Shown here piece by piece: positions 9,107 through 18,067 of a DNA stretch of 34,093 bases; position 1 is the first letter of the stretch; each line of letters starts with the position of its first letter. The position numbers and the translations under genes are program-made. This DNA comes from Verrucomicrobiales bacterium (GTDB lineage: Bacteria > Verrucomicrobiota > Verrucomicrobiia > Methylacidiphilales > JAAUTS01). The stretch is taken from positions 1 to 34,093 of the forward strand of contig JAISBF010000219.1 in assembly GCA_031266335.1 (NCBI GenBank), given 5' to 3'. Below the pieces are notes generated by a model. It saw only the letters and a program-made list of their open reading frames with translations, was not told the DNA's origin and searched no databases.

Positions 9107-10425
9107 CAGGACGACGGCGAATCTGCCGCCTTGCCATAGAGCTTGTCAGCGAGATTGCAAGCCGGGGCCTCCGGGGTGCCGCTGACCTTGCAGGCGATGG
9201 ATTTGGACCCGTCAGGCTGGGTGCTGAATTGTTCCGTGACCTCGGCGGGCAATTGCTGGAGCAGCGTCGGGTTGACGGTCAGCAGGACATCGAAGTCAAT
9301 GGTCTGGTCATACTTGACCGTGCCCGAGGCGCTGATTTTCAGGTCGGGAGAGATGATTTCCAGAAAATAGAACGTCAGTTGGTCGTCGGCGATTTTGAAG
9401 GAGCCGTGGACGGTGTCAAACTGGGTGTCGCGTAGTCCGGGCTGCTTGAGCAGGTTGCCGATGAGGTCGAGCACCTTGACGCCGGTGAGCCGCGTCGCCT
9501 TGGACTCAAACCAGCCCTTGCCCTGAATCAGGCTGGGGTGGTTGAGGTCGCCCCACAGGTCGCAAGAAAAATTCAGCCTGGTCTGCAACAGCGTCGGGTC
9601 GGCGTTGAAAGCCTTGAGCAGCGCGGGAAAATCAATGTCGCTGAAATGCAGCGAGACGCCGTAATACTGTTTGGTCGCGCCCGGGGCCGGGGCGAGCGGG
9701 ATGGTGATGGCGCCGGTAGCCTGGCCGCCGTAGGCGCTGCCGCTCAGCTGGGTGCAGCGGAGTTCATCGTTGGCGTAGCTGACCTGGGCCTGGATGTCGT
9801 GGAGCGTCAGGGTCGCGCCGAATTGCATGTCGCGGGCGGTCAGCCGGCCCTGCGCGGTGCCCTGGCGGTTTTGGATGGCCAGGCGCCCGGTCAGGTTGAT
9901 GCCGTCGGCGTGGAACAGTTCGTTACCGTCAGCGCCGGCGCGGAGGCTGACGGTGGTGTCGCTGAGGTTGATGTTGTCCAGCCGGATGACGAAGGTGTTG
10001 TGCCCGGTGCTGAGCGTCAGCGCTTGCTTGATGAAATTATGTCGCGGCCGGGGCAGCAGCCAGGCGTCGTTCTGGTGGGTGAAATTGAGGCGGGCCTGCT
10101 CAAGGTCGAGGCGCGGCACCTTGATTTGCTTGCGGCACAACGCCAGCGGGGAATACTCCACCGACACGCGCCGGATTTCCAGGAAGACGGCGGCGGCGGC
10201 CTCCAGTCGCAATTCTTGCACCGTCAGGCCGCGAAGCAGGTTGATGCGGAGGTTTTTGGAAGTCAGCCGGCCGCCGAATTTTTGGGAGAACACGGCGTGA
10301 ATTTTCTCTGTCATCGCGGGGCGGTTAAGGTATAACTGGGCGGCCAATAAACCCAAGCCGCCGATAATCAGCAAGCTTGACCCCGTGACCAGTAATATTT
10401 TTTTAATCCGATGAACCGCGCGCAA
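9106..10425 (-). CDS. AsmA-like / membrane-anchored assembly-type protein
   Basis: N-terminal TM segment IKKILLVTGSSLLIIGGLGLLAAQLYLNRP, then an AsmA-like beta-rich region and C-terminal FDVLLTVNPTLLQQLPAEVTEQ. ORF 9106..11256 has no plausible ATG in front of the TM; a TTG at 10425 is the proposed start. Confidence 0.65.
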   Translation of the reverse strand: MRAVHRIKKILLVTGSSLLIIGGLGLLAAQLYLNRPAMTEKIHAVFSQKFGGRLTSKNLRINLLRGLTVQELRLEAAAAVFLEIRRVSVEYSPLALCRKQIKVPRLDLEQARLNFTHQNDAWLLPRPRHNFIKQALTLSTGHNTFVIRLDNINLSDTTVSLRAGADGNELFHADGINLTGRLAIQNRQGTAQGRLTARDMQFGATLTLHDIQAQVSYANDELRCTQLSGSAYGGQATGAITIPLAPAPGATKQYYGVSLHFSDIDFPALLKAFNADPTLLQTRLNFSCDLWGDLNHPSLIQGKGWFESKATRLTGVKVLDLIGNLLKQPGLRDTQFDTVHGSFKIADDQLTFYFLEIISPDLKISASGTVKYDQTIDFDVLLTVNPTLLQQLPAEVTEQFSTQPDGSKSIACKVSGTPEAPACNLADKLYGKAADSPSS

Positions 10426-11283
10426 GCCAATATTTGTATCATATTCAATCCAACTGCCAAGGGAGAACGCGCCAAAAAATGGGCGGGCGAAATCAAGCGC
10501 TGTTTTCCCGGCGCGGAGTTTCATGTCACCCGCGACGGCGGCCACGCGCGGGAACTGGCGCGCGCGGCGGCCCTGCGCGGTTGCGGCAAGGTGGTCGCGG
10601 TCGGCGGGGACGGCACGATTAACGAGGTGGTCAACGGCATCGCGGGCACCGCGGCGGCCCTGGGCATCGTGCCGCTGGGCACGGCCAATGTGTTTGCCCT
10701 GGAGCTGGGCATTCCCGCCGCGCTGGAGGCCGCCGCGGCCATTGTCCGGGCGGGCCGACTCAGAACCGTTGACCTGGCGCGGGCGGGCCGACGGCATTTC
10801 ATCCAGCTGGCGGGCGTCGGGTTTGACGCGGAAACGGTGCAGGCCGCGGACCTGGCCATCAAACGACGCCTCGGGCCGCTGAGTTATGTGTTGGCGGCGG
10901 CGCGGGTGGCGGCGCAGGAGCCGCCGGTGTTGACGGTGGAGGCGGACGACCGGCGGCGGGAGGAGGGCTGTTTCATGCTGGTCGGCAACGGGCGTTATTA
11001 CGGCGGCCCGTTTGAGTTTTTCCCCGGCGCGCGGCTGGACGACGGCTGGCTGGAGGTGTGCCTGTTCAAACGCCGCTCCCACATGGATTTGTTGCATTAT
11101 TTCCAAGGGGTGTTGTGCGGCACGCACACTCATTTTGAGGATGTGGAATATTTTCGCGCCCGGCGCATCCGGGTGTCGGCGGCGCACGCGGTCCCGGTGG
11201 AGGTGGACGGTGAACTGGCCGGGGTGACGCCGGTGGAGTTTGCCGTTGGCGAGCAACCGTTGCAGGTGTGCGTGGCGGCTTGA
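10411..11283 (+). CDS. Diacylglycerol kinase / lipid kinase family (YegS/DagK-like)
   Basis: IFNPTAKGERAKKW, VVAVGGDGTINEVVNGIAG, LGIVPLGTANVFALELGIP, FIQLAGVGFDAETV. Confidence 0.93.
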   Translation: MNRAQANICIIFNPTAKGERAKKWAGEIKRCFPGAEFHVTRDGGHARELARAAALRGCGKVVAVGGDGTINEVVNGIAGTAAALGIVPLGTANVFALELGIPAALEAAAAIVRAGRLRTVDLARAGRRHFIQLAGVGFDAETVQAADLAIKRRLGPLSYVLAAARVAAQEPPVLTVEADDRRREEGCFMLVGNGRYYGGPFEFFPGARLDDGWLEVCLFKRRSHMDLLHYFQGVLCGTHTHFEDVEYFRARRIRVSAAHAVPVEVDGELAGVTPVEFAVGEQPLQVCVAA

Positions 11284-11292
11284 GGCGGCCGG

Positions 11293-11895
11293 TTACCTGG
11301 TGGGCAGGGGATCTTCGGCGGCGGCGTCTTCGGCGCGCAACTGGATTTCGTCCGCCGGCGGTTGGGCCGCACTGTCAGCGGCGGTGGTCGCGCCGTTCCC
11401 CGCGGCTTTTTGGCGCGAGTGCAAGAGTTCTATGTGCGGCGCGGCGGGCGGGGCGAAGCTGTATTGTCGCGCGGCGGGGGCGAAGATGGTTTCGTCCGGT
11501 TGTTTCCGCAGGAAGGCGGCGGTGACGTCGCCCTCGGCGGGCACGGTCGGCTGGATATCGCCGCAGCCGATGGAATTTTTGCGCGCGTAGTGAATCAGGA
11601 TGGTTTGTCCCGGTTGCAACCCCGCGCCGCTGCGGTACACCTGGGTGACGGTCGCCTGGATTTTGATCAGGCTTTGGCCCTGGTGGAACAGGCCGCTGCG
11701 CGCGGCGATTTGTACCTTGAGCACTTTGATTTCCAGATGCTCCGGCGCGTGCTCCCGAAAGGCGCGGCCGTGGTCCGGCGCGGTCTGGGTTGGGGGTTGA
11801 TGGTTGGCGTCAGGGTCAGCGGGCTTGGCGGCGAGCCGTCCGGCGCTGACGATGAACACCGCTAACAACCCGCAGGCGCGTAAATTCGGTTTCAT
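11293..11895 (-). CDS. Hypothetical exported protein
   Basis: Signal-peptide-like MKPNLRACGLLAVFIVSAGRLAAKPADPDA from the ATG at 11895; immediately downstream of apt on the same strand. Confidence 0.65.
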   Translation of the reverse strand: MKPNLRACGLLAVFIVSAGRLAAKPADPDANHQPPTQTAPDHGRAFREHAPEHLEIKVLKVQIAARSGLFHQGQSLIKIQATVTQVYRSGAGLQPGQTILIHYARKNSIGCGDIQPTVPAEGDVTAAFLRKQPDETIFAPAARQYSFAPPAAPHIELLHSRQKAAGNGATTAADSAAQPPADEIQLRAEDAAAEDPLPTR

Positions 11896-11900
11896 GCTGT

Positions 11901-12437
11901 TTAATACTTGAGGATTGAAAAACACGAGGTCGGCGCGAGCTTGTCCCGGCCGTGCAGAAATTCAAGTTCCATCAGGAAGGCCGCCTCGACCACCTGGCCG
12001 CCGAGTTGTTGCACCAAATCAATGGACGCCCTGGCGGTGCCGCCGGTGGCGAGGACGTCGTCAATGACCAGTACCCGCTGACCGGCCTTGATGGAATCCG
12101 TGTGCATTTCGACGGTGTTCGTGCCGTATTCCAGCTCGTAGGAGACGGCGATGGTACGGTAGGGCAGCTTGCCCTGTTTGCGCACCACGGAAATGCCGGT
12201 GCCGAGCACGTAGGCGAGCGCGCTGCCGAACAGGAAGCCGCGGGCGTCAATGGCGACGATTTGGTCAATACTCCGGCGCTGATAATGATCGGCAAACGCG
12301 GTGACCGTCAGCCGGAACAATTGCCCGTTTTCAATGATGGGCGTGATGTCCTTGAAAACCACTCCCGTCCTGGGAAAATCCTGGATGTCGCGAATCGCGG
12401 CCTGCAACCGTTCCCTGACGCTGTGCATGATTTGCAT
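11901..12437 (-). CDS. apt: Adenine phosphoribosyltransferase
   Basis: IQDFPRTGVVFKDITPII, DQIVAIDARGFLFGSALAYVLGTGISVVRKQGKLP, YELEYGTNTVEMHTDSIKAGQRVLVIDDVLATGGTARA (PRPP-binding loop). Confidence 0.97.
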   Translation of the reverse strand: MQIMHSVRERLQAAIRDIQDFPRTGVVFKDITPIIENGQLFRLTVTAFADHYQRRSIDQIVAIDARGFLFGSALAYVLGTGISVVRKQGKLPYRTIAVSYELEYGTNTVEMHTDSIKAGQRVLVIDDVLATGGTARASIDLVQQLGGQVVEAAFLMELEFLHGRDKLAPTSCFSILKY

Positions 12438-12634
12438 ATTCGATTAATTAGAATTGTCGGTTGCCGCGATTTGTCAAAATAAATTTTAGCATTTCGTTAT
12501 CATCTCAAATCTCATAACTCAAAACCATAACTGATTAATTTAGAGTCTTGCTTAGCGCAGCATAGTAAAAACCGTTAACAGTAAGGCAAACAAATGAAGA
12601 ACTGATATCTGAAAGTTGTAAATTTTTTTCCGCG

Positions 12635-13037
12635 GTGAAGTTTTGGTTGTTGGCAAAGTGTTATGCGTTGGACTTGCCGGCAACCACGGTGGTGCATTTC
12701 TGCGTGCTTAACTGTAATACCACCCAGCGAGTGTACACCTTGTTGCGCGAACGAGTCATCGTGCTGGCTCTGGTGGAACTGCGACCGTTCGCCGGGGAGA
12801 TTGAAGTGGACGAGGGTTACTTCGGGCCACAATGGGTATGCGGTAAACGTGGATACAGCACGACAGGTATCTTGCCGCCGATGGTAACATGCTGTTTTTG
12901 GCCTCGGCAGTTGGTTATGTGAAACGATTGTTGCACAATGACAGGGTAAACCTGTTTTTGTGCAAGCATTACCGCCAAATTCAAGAAGACTTTGTACTAC
13001 CGGTCAAACAGGTCAAAAGTGTTAATTTGACCATGTG
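12635..13037 (+). pseudogene. Degraded IS1595 (IS1016/ISXO2-like) transposase fragment
   Basis: KFWLLAKCYALDLPATTVVHFCVLN..TTQRVYTLLRERV...PFAGEIEVDEGYFGPQWVCGKRG; the reading frame is then lost. Confidence 0.75.
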
Positions 13038-13066
13038 AGACTACTAGGTTGGCTTATAGACGATCT

Positions 13067-13669
13067 TTACCCGTAAATTTCGGGAAGTTTGTTTTGTTTC
13101 CGTTGTTGGTAGCAGCAATTGTTTGCGCCTTCCGGCTTGGTATTGTTGGGCGGTATTTTTTGGGTGAGATCTGGAAGGTTGTCTGGAAAACTCATGCATT
13201 GGCGATAACGTTCAGGTTCATGTTTTTTCCATGATTGCAAAATATGAAGCCACATTTCCCGATAGTTTGTCAGATCATCTTCATCCAATGCCAAGGTTCG
13301 GATAAATTTACGCCCGTCAGCATTTTTAGCATGAATTTTCCCATCATTGGTGACATAAACCAGTTGACCGTAAGCATGCTGGCATGGGTCGGGAACCCAT
13401 TTTGCGGATTTGGCACTGTTACACGAACTGCAAGCATAAACCAAATTCGAGTATTCCAGAGCCAAATGCTGGGCTTTTTCCCGCGGCACCAAATGTTCAA
13501 CTACCCACGAACTGCGCCGTCGCCCCCATTTCTCACGGCACAAACAATAAACACAACGAAAATCAAATTCATCGCGTAACCAAGGTCGGTAATTTTCCCA
13601 CTCCCGATAACCCGCCGGTCCATGTTTTCGTACATGCGGCGTGGTTGGGTAGCTAAAAGGGTTACTCAT
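13067..13669 (-). CDS. HNH endonuclease family protein
   Basis: FRCVYCLCREKWGRRRSSWVVEHLVPREKAQHLALEYSNLVYACSSCNSAKSAKWVPDP: CxxC...H...CxxCN HNH signature. ATG at 13669 overlaps the methyltransferase 3' end. Confidence 0.88.
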   Translation of the reverse strand: MSNPFSYPTTPHVRKHGPAGYREWENYRPWLRDEFDFRCVYCLCREKWGRRRSSWVVEHLVPREKAQHLALEYSNLVYACSSCNSAKSAKWVPDPCQHAYGQLVYVTNDGKIHAKNADGRKFIRTLALDEDDLTNYREMWLHILQSWKKHEPERYRQCMSFPDNLPDLTQKIPPNNTKPEGANNCCYQQRKQNKLPEIYG

Positions 13670-16409
13670 CCCATTTTCCTTCCCACTTGAGGCGTTCCAC
13701 CTCTTCTTCAAGCTCACGCATGGGATAGGGGGCGAGCAACTGCCGCCGCAGTGAGGTTTGTTTTTGCAACCGTTTTAATTCCCGTAGTTCATCTATTGTG
13801 ATTTTGTCCTCATATTCCTTGTCAATCAGGTCGGAACGGCGTTCATTGTGTTCAGGCCAATCGACAGTGATGGCAAGCAATTCATCCAGAGTGTTGATGG
13901 CGGTAAAATCCCTTGGCAAATACTCTTCTTGCTCGAACGGAACCCGTTCGCGTGTATGGCCTGAAAAATAATCAAGCACACGGCGCTCCAGCTTGGGGGA
14001 CAAATTGTAAAGCCGAAATACGGCGGCATCCATGCGCCAGTGCAAATCACGGAGGAGCGGCGGGCTGACGTCATCCGGTAACAAACCGGGAAGGGTAGGA
14101 GCATCCGTTTCGGCATTGGTTTTGTGCCGACGTGATTTGGCGGATGGTCGGGACAAACAGGCTTGCCGATAAGCCTGTGCCGCGTTTTCAATTTCTTTGA
14201 TTTGAGTATTGGTAGGTTGAGGCAATGGTAGTTTTCGTATGGTGCCGGCAAGATTTTGGCGTTTGCTTGTATGTGCTTTGCTAAAGGCGTTGGTAATGGG
14301 AGAATTCAAGATTGCCCAGAGAAAAGACAAGCTGTAAATGTTTTTCTTGGGACGAACTACCAAATAGTTTGATGTTACAGGACGCCCCTTTTCATCAATA
14401 TAAGCGGCGATGCGCCAAGCCCCAATGCTGATGCGGACATAATTTAGTACCACTTGTGGAATGTCTATTGTATAGCCAGAATGAGGGCGGCGAATAGCTT
14501 GGCGATTACGGTTAAGCCAAGTCAATGGCGGCAGTTGGTGTGTTTCCGTCGTTTTGGGGAAATCGTAAAATCCAAGGGCATAGCCCGATTTTTTAGTTGT
14601 GGAAATTTGAGTTTCGTTTTTAGGAAATGACGAATCCGTTTCCGACTTGAATGAAAAACCCTGCCCCACCTCGGCAACCTCTTCCAGCGTGCCCCTTCCG
14701 CTTAAATAATCCCATACCTCTGCCAAATCCGGCAACAACATCGTGTAATTGGGAGGCTTGCTGGCGTCGGCAGGTTGGCGCGTTTGCTCTATTGCCGCTA
14801 TGCCTGTTTCCCTGAAGTCCGTGAGATTGCCCGGCTCCACATTTTTGAAAACCGTGCCTTGGACTTGCGTTTTGCCCGCCAATTGGCGGCGGCCGATCAA
14901 CACCGCCGACTCGACATTGGCCACCTTGAATACTCCTTGTCCTGGTAAACGCAAAATTTCCAGCCATTCAAAATCACGCCACAATGCGGCGCGCAACGAC
15001 TGCGCCTTGTGCGAGTCAAGTACCGTCTGCGGCATGACCAATCCGACCAAGGTGCCGGGGTTGGCGGCAATGGCAATCTGGCGCAGCATTTCCGCCGCTT
15101 TGCTGAAAGGTGATAAGCTTTTTACCTGCTCCGGTGATGATCCGCCGCGTTCAAAAGGCGGATTGGCAACCACAATATCAGCCCTGCGGAGGTGTGTTTC
15201 TATCTGCGTGCCCTGAAACAAATCACCTTCGTCCAAACACCAGCCGTTGCAATTGGGAATATCCGCCAGCGTGAGAGACAAGCGTGCCACCTCACGGGCA
15301 AAGTCGTCAATCTCCGCGCCGCGCAGCCGCCTTTTTAACCATGCGTGGCGTTCACTGTCGCTTTGCGTGACGCAGGGTTCCATCGCGGTAAGTACGCGCA
15401 ACGCGCCGAGCAGAAACGGTGCGTGACCGCAGGTTGGCTCATAAACATACCGCCGGTCGGCAGGCATTTCCTCAATCCACGGCGCTAGCCGGCTGAAAAT
15501 ATAATCCACCAGCCACGTTGGCGTGCTGTGCGTGCCGAGCATGCGGCGGGTCTGCTTGGTGATGAGCGCATTTTCGTAAACATAGGCCAACGTCTCGGTA
15601 CTGGTCAGCGCCAGCGAATTGTACCGCGCGAGTTCTGCGGCGGCTTTGACGAGAGCTTGACGGCGGTTATTGGGTAAATTTTGGTCAATGGACGCGCCAT
15701 AATGTTTGGTCACGCGGTCAAAAGTTGTTTCAATGTCAGCAAGGTTGAGTTGTTTGAAATTGGACACCTCCTTGTCGCGTAACAAACGGGCGGCGAGCAG
15801 CCAGAAATTGGCTTTCACCAGCCATTGTGCCTGTTTCTCGCTGAGCTGTTCGTTGTTATTTTCCCAGCGCAAATGCTCGCTGGTAACGCGCATCATGCGC
15901 TCAACCAATTCACATAATTGTCGGCCTGCCTGGGCTTCCACCATGTTGAAAGTGCCGGCATCCACAAAAGTTAATTGCTGTTCGGTTTGGAGTCGTCCAA
16001 GTGTCTTGGCGCGAAAAATTGCCCCCGGCGTAATTTGTTTGGGGTACACCTTAAAAAAATCGTCAAGCGGGCCGCGCGTATGGTGCCAAAGCATTTGCGC
16101 GTCATCACCTTTGTGGAACCAGATATCCCAACGGGATTTGCCCGGTGCATTGACGAATACCAGCGGTGCTCCTGTTTGCTGTGTTCGGCGCAGATCAGCG
16201 TCAAGATTGCCACCGGTTGGCAGCGCGCAGACACAAGCGGTGCGGGTGTCACAAGGACGGTGAGAAAAGGCCACCAGCGGTACCGTTAGCCCGTTGTTCA
16301 GAGTGGTAGTCCGCATATTGATATCTTCAAAACCGTTTTGCCGTAAGCGACGGCGAAGCGGTTCGGAGTCAAAAGGAAATTGTGCGGTATCACTCACGGG
16401 GCAACACAC
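13662..16409 (-). CDS. N6-adenine-specific DNA methyltransferase (large, class I)
   Basis: 915 aa; SAM-binding motif region YEPTCGHAPFLLGALRVL and catalytic motif IV DIVVANPPFERGG; C-terminal region resembles a target-recognition domain. Alternative ATG start at 16316. Confidence 0.88.
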   Translation of the reverse strand: MCCPVSDTAQFPFDSEPLRRRLRQNGFEDINMRTTTLNNGLTVPLVAFSHRPCDTRTACVCALPTGGNLDADLRRTQQTGAPLVFVNAPGKSRWDIWFHKGDDAQMLWHHTRGPLDDFFKVYPKQITPGAIFRAKTLGRLQTEQQLTFVDAGTFNMVEAQAGRQLCELVERMMRVTSEHLRWENNNEQLSEKQAQWLVKANFWLLAARLLRDKEVSNFKQLNLADIETTFDRVTKHYGASIDQNLPNNRRQALVKAAAELARYNSLALTSTETLAYVYENALITKQTRRMLGTHSTPTWLVDYIFSRLAPWIEEMPADRRYVYEPTCGHAPFLLGALRVLTAMEPCVTQSDSERHAWLKRRLRGAEIDDFAREVARLSLTLADIPNCNGWCLDEGDLFQGTQIETHLRRADIVVANPPFERGGSSPEQVKSLSPFSKAAEMLRQIAIAANPGTLVGLVMPQTVLDSHKAQSLRAALWRDFEWLEILRLPGQGVFKVANVESAVLIGRRQLAGKTQVQGTVFKNVEPGNLTDFRETGIAAIEQTRQPADASKPPNYTMLLPDLAEVWDYLSGRGTLEEVAEVGQGFSFKSETDSSFPKNETQISTTKKSGYALGFYDFPKTTETHQLPPLTWLNRNRQAIRRPHSGYTIDIPQVVLNYVRISIGAWRIAAYIDEKGRPVTSNYLVVRPKKNIYSLSFLWAILNSPITNAFSKAHTSKRQNLAGTIRKLPLPQPTNTQIKEIENAAQAYRQACLSRPSAKSRRHKTNAETDAPTLPGLLPDDVSPPLLRDLHWRMDAAVFRLYNLSPKLERRVLDYFSGHTRERVPFEQEEYLPRDFTAINTLDELLAITVDWPEHNERRSDLIDKEYEDKITIDELRELKRLQKQTSLRRQLLAPYPMRELEEEVERLKWEGKWDE

Positions 16410-16734
16410 TAATGTTCCAAGGGAAATATTGCGATGTTTTTTTAATCATATCCATAGCACTATCGGATGAGAGATATTGGTTAAAATCACTTTAGCATCA
16501 GTTAACTTACTCTCAAATCCGGGTGAATTTTCTATATTAGAGGTTGCAAGAAAACCTCTTCCTTGACCTCTGATGGTAAGTATCTATGTTGACCGGTGTG
16601 CGTTAAGATTACGGCTGTCTGGCGGGCAGGCGGGGGATGGATCGGAGGGACGGGTCTTGTTCTAGGGGCTGACCAGCCCCGGACGCCACTGTGCCATAGT
16701 GATGGATTGTGCTTATGCAGGGAATGCCCCCCGC

Positions 16735-16965
16735 GCGCTGGTGCGCGCAACTGGGCTTTAAACTGGTCGTGCTGCCACCCAACCCGCGACGGCGCTGACC
16801 GTGGCGGCTCAACCAACGGTATTACCGGCGGCGCAATACAGTCGAACGTCTGTTCCGCAGGCTGAAAGATTTCCGGCGTTTATTTACACGTTACGACAAG
16901 CTTGACCGCATGTTTGCCGCCTATGTCTCGCTCGCTTTAATAGTAATAATTCCAGTGATAGATAT
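16735..16965 (+). pseudogene. IS5-type transposase C-terminal remnant
   Basis: LGFKLVVLPPNPRRR*PWRLNQRYYRRRNTVERLFRRLKDFRRLFTRYDKLDRMFAAYVSLALIVI, with an in-frame TGA. Confidence 0.75.
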
Positions 16966-17124
16966 AGGAATAGTCAGGGTTTGTTACAAAATATCTTGAG
17001 AAAGTCTATAAGAGCCTGTTCATAATCTTTTGAGGAACAAGGCAAGTAGGGCGAGGACGGCGAATTGGAGTGAGGAGTTGAGGAGCCGCTCACAGTTTTT
17101 CCAGCGGCGGCGATGTTTTTCCAG

Positions 17125-17472
17125 TCAGGCAAAGGTGCGTTCAACGATCCAGCGTTTGGGCAGCACCACAAAGGCGGCTAGTTCCGCACGCTTGATAATT
17201 TGCACCTTGGCGCGCGGCAAGCAGTGGTTGACCTCCTGGGCAAAGGTGGCGCCACTGTAGCCGTGGTCGGCCAGGATGGTTTGGATGGACTGTAACTCGG
17301 CGTGGTGCTGGCGCAGCAGTTCGATGGCGCCGCGACGGTCGGTGACATTGGCGGTGGTGACCATGAGGCCATGCGGCAAGCCCTGCGTATCCACCGCCAG
17401 ATGGCGTTTGATGCCGGAGACCTTTTTACCAGCGTCATACCCCTTGTGTCTGGCACTGTCGGTGTTCTTCAC
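17125..17472 (-). CDS. IS5-family transposase orfB (DDE catalytic part), apparently interrupted by TGA
   Basis: HKGYDAGKKVSGIKRHLAVDTQGLPHGLMVTTANVTDR...ILADHGYSGATF...PKRWIVERTFA*LEKHRRRWKNCERLLNS. Confidence 0.85.
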   Translation of the reverse strand: MKNTDSARHKGYDAGKKVSGIKRHLAVDTQGLPHGLMVTTANVTDRRGAIELLRQHHAELQSIQTILADHGYSGATFAQEVNHCLPRAKVQIIKRAELAAFVVLPKRWIVERTFA

Positions 17473-17489
17473 ACTCTGGGCGTCAATGA

Positions 17490-17834
17490 TTAGCAGACTG
17501 GGCTGGGCCTTGCGTCCAAGGCTGACGCGGGCCGCGCCAACCGATTTTTTTTTAGGGCCTGTTGCAGCAGGCTCTCGGTGTCATTGGCGGCATTCCAGAT
17601 TTGCCAGTAGGCATAGACCGTGCGCCACTTGGGGAACCCAGCGGGAATCATCCGCCATTGGCACCCACTGCGCAGCACATCCAGCACCGCGCAAAATACT
17701 TCGTATAAATCCACCTCGCGCGGGCGGGTCTTTTTCCGCGCACTTTCCAATAGCGGCTTGATCTTCGCAAATTGCTCTGGGCTGATATCACTGGGGTACT
17801 GGCGGCGTTGGTTCATCCCGCTTACTCTACACAA
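17490..17834 (-). CDS. IS5-family transposase orfA
   Basis: YPSDISPEQFAKIKPLLESARKKTRPREVDLYEVFCAVLDVLRSGCQWRMIPAGFPKWRTVYAYWQIW. Confidence 0.9.
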   Translation of the reverse strand: MCRVSGMNQRRQYPSDISPEQFAKIKPLLESARKKTRPREVDLYEVFCAVLDVLRSGCQWRMIPAGFPKWRTVYAYWQIWNAANDTESLLQQALKKNRLARPASALDARPSPVC

Positions 17835-17867
17835 ATAGTAGATTATGTACAGGCTCTAAGAAAAAAT

Positions 17868-17951
17868 TACCGGCGGAGGGTCTCGAACCCACACACACTT
17901 GCGTGTACCAGATTTTGAGTCTGGCGCGTCTGCCAATTCCGCCACGCCGGC
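17868..17951 (-). tRNA. tRNA-Leu (anticodon CAA)
   Basis: Reverse complement GCCGGCGTGGCGGAATTGGCAGACGCGCCAGACTCAAAATCTGGTACACGCAAGTGTGTGTGGGTTCGAGACCCTCCGCCGGT: acceptor stem, CAA anticodon, long variable arm, GGTTCGAGACC T-loop. Confidence 0.95.
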
Positions 17952-18067
17952 TTGTGCAAAGACGGGCAACTTAGAGGAAAATCGGCGGCTTGGCAAGCGA
18001 TGAAATTGGTTTTGTGCAATCGCCCGCGTTCGCTAGGCTGGCAGCGCTGACCGTGGCATGGATATAT

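Larger units (their letters stand above)
17012..17856 (-). mobile_element. IS5-family (IS427-like) insertion sequence with terminal inverted repeats and 3-bp TSD (TAA)
   Basis: Ends GAGCCTGTTCATAATCT (17012) and, on the minus strand, GAGCCTGTACATAATCT (from 17856). TAA flanks at 17009-17011 and 17857-17859. Two transposase ORFs. Confidence 0.9.

Noticed and set aside
16798-16800. Stop-codon reassignment (TGA=Trp) suggested by in-frame TGAs in transposases
   Set aside because: Core genes in the same window terminate with TGA (e.g. 3090-3092, 3273-3275, 23060-23062), so pseudogenisation is the simpler explanation.
17868-17951. Prophage or ICE integration at tRNA-Leu
   Set aside because: No integrase, no phage structural genes and no duplicated tRNA 3' end were seen; only IS elements and the MTase/HNH pair.
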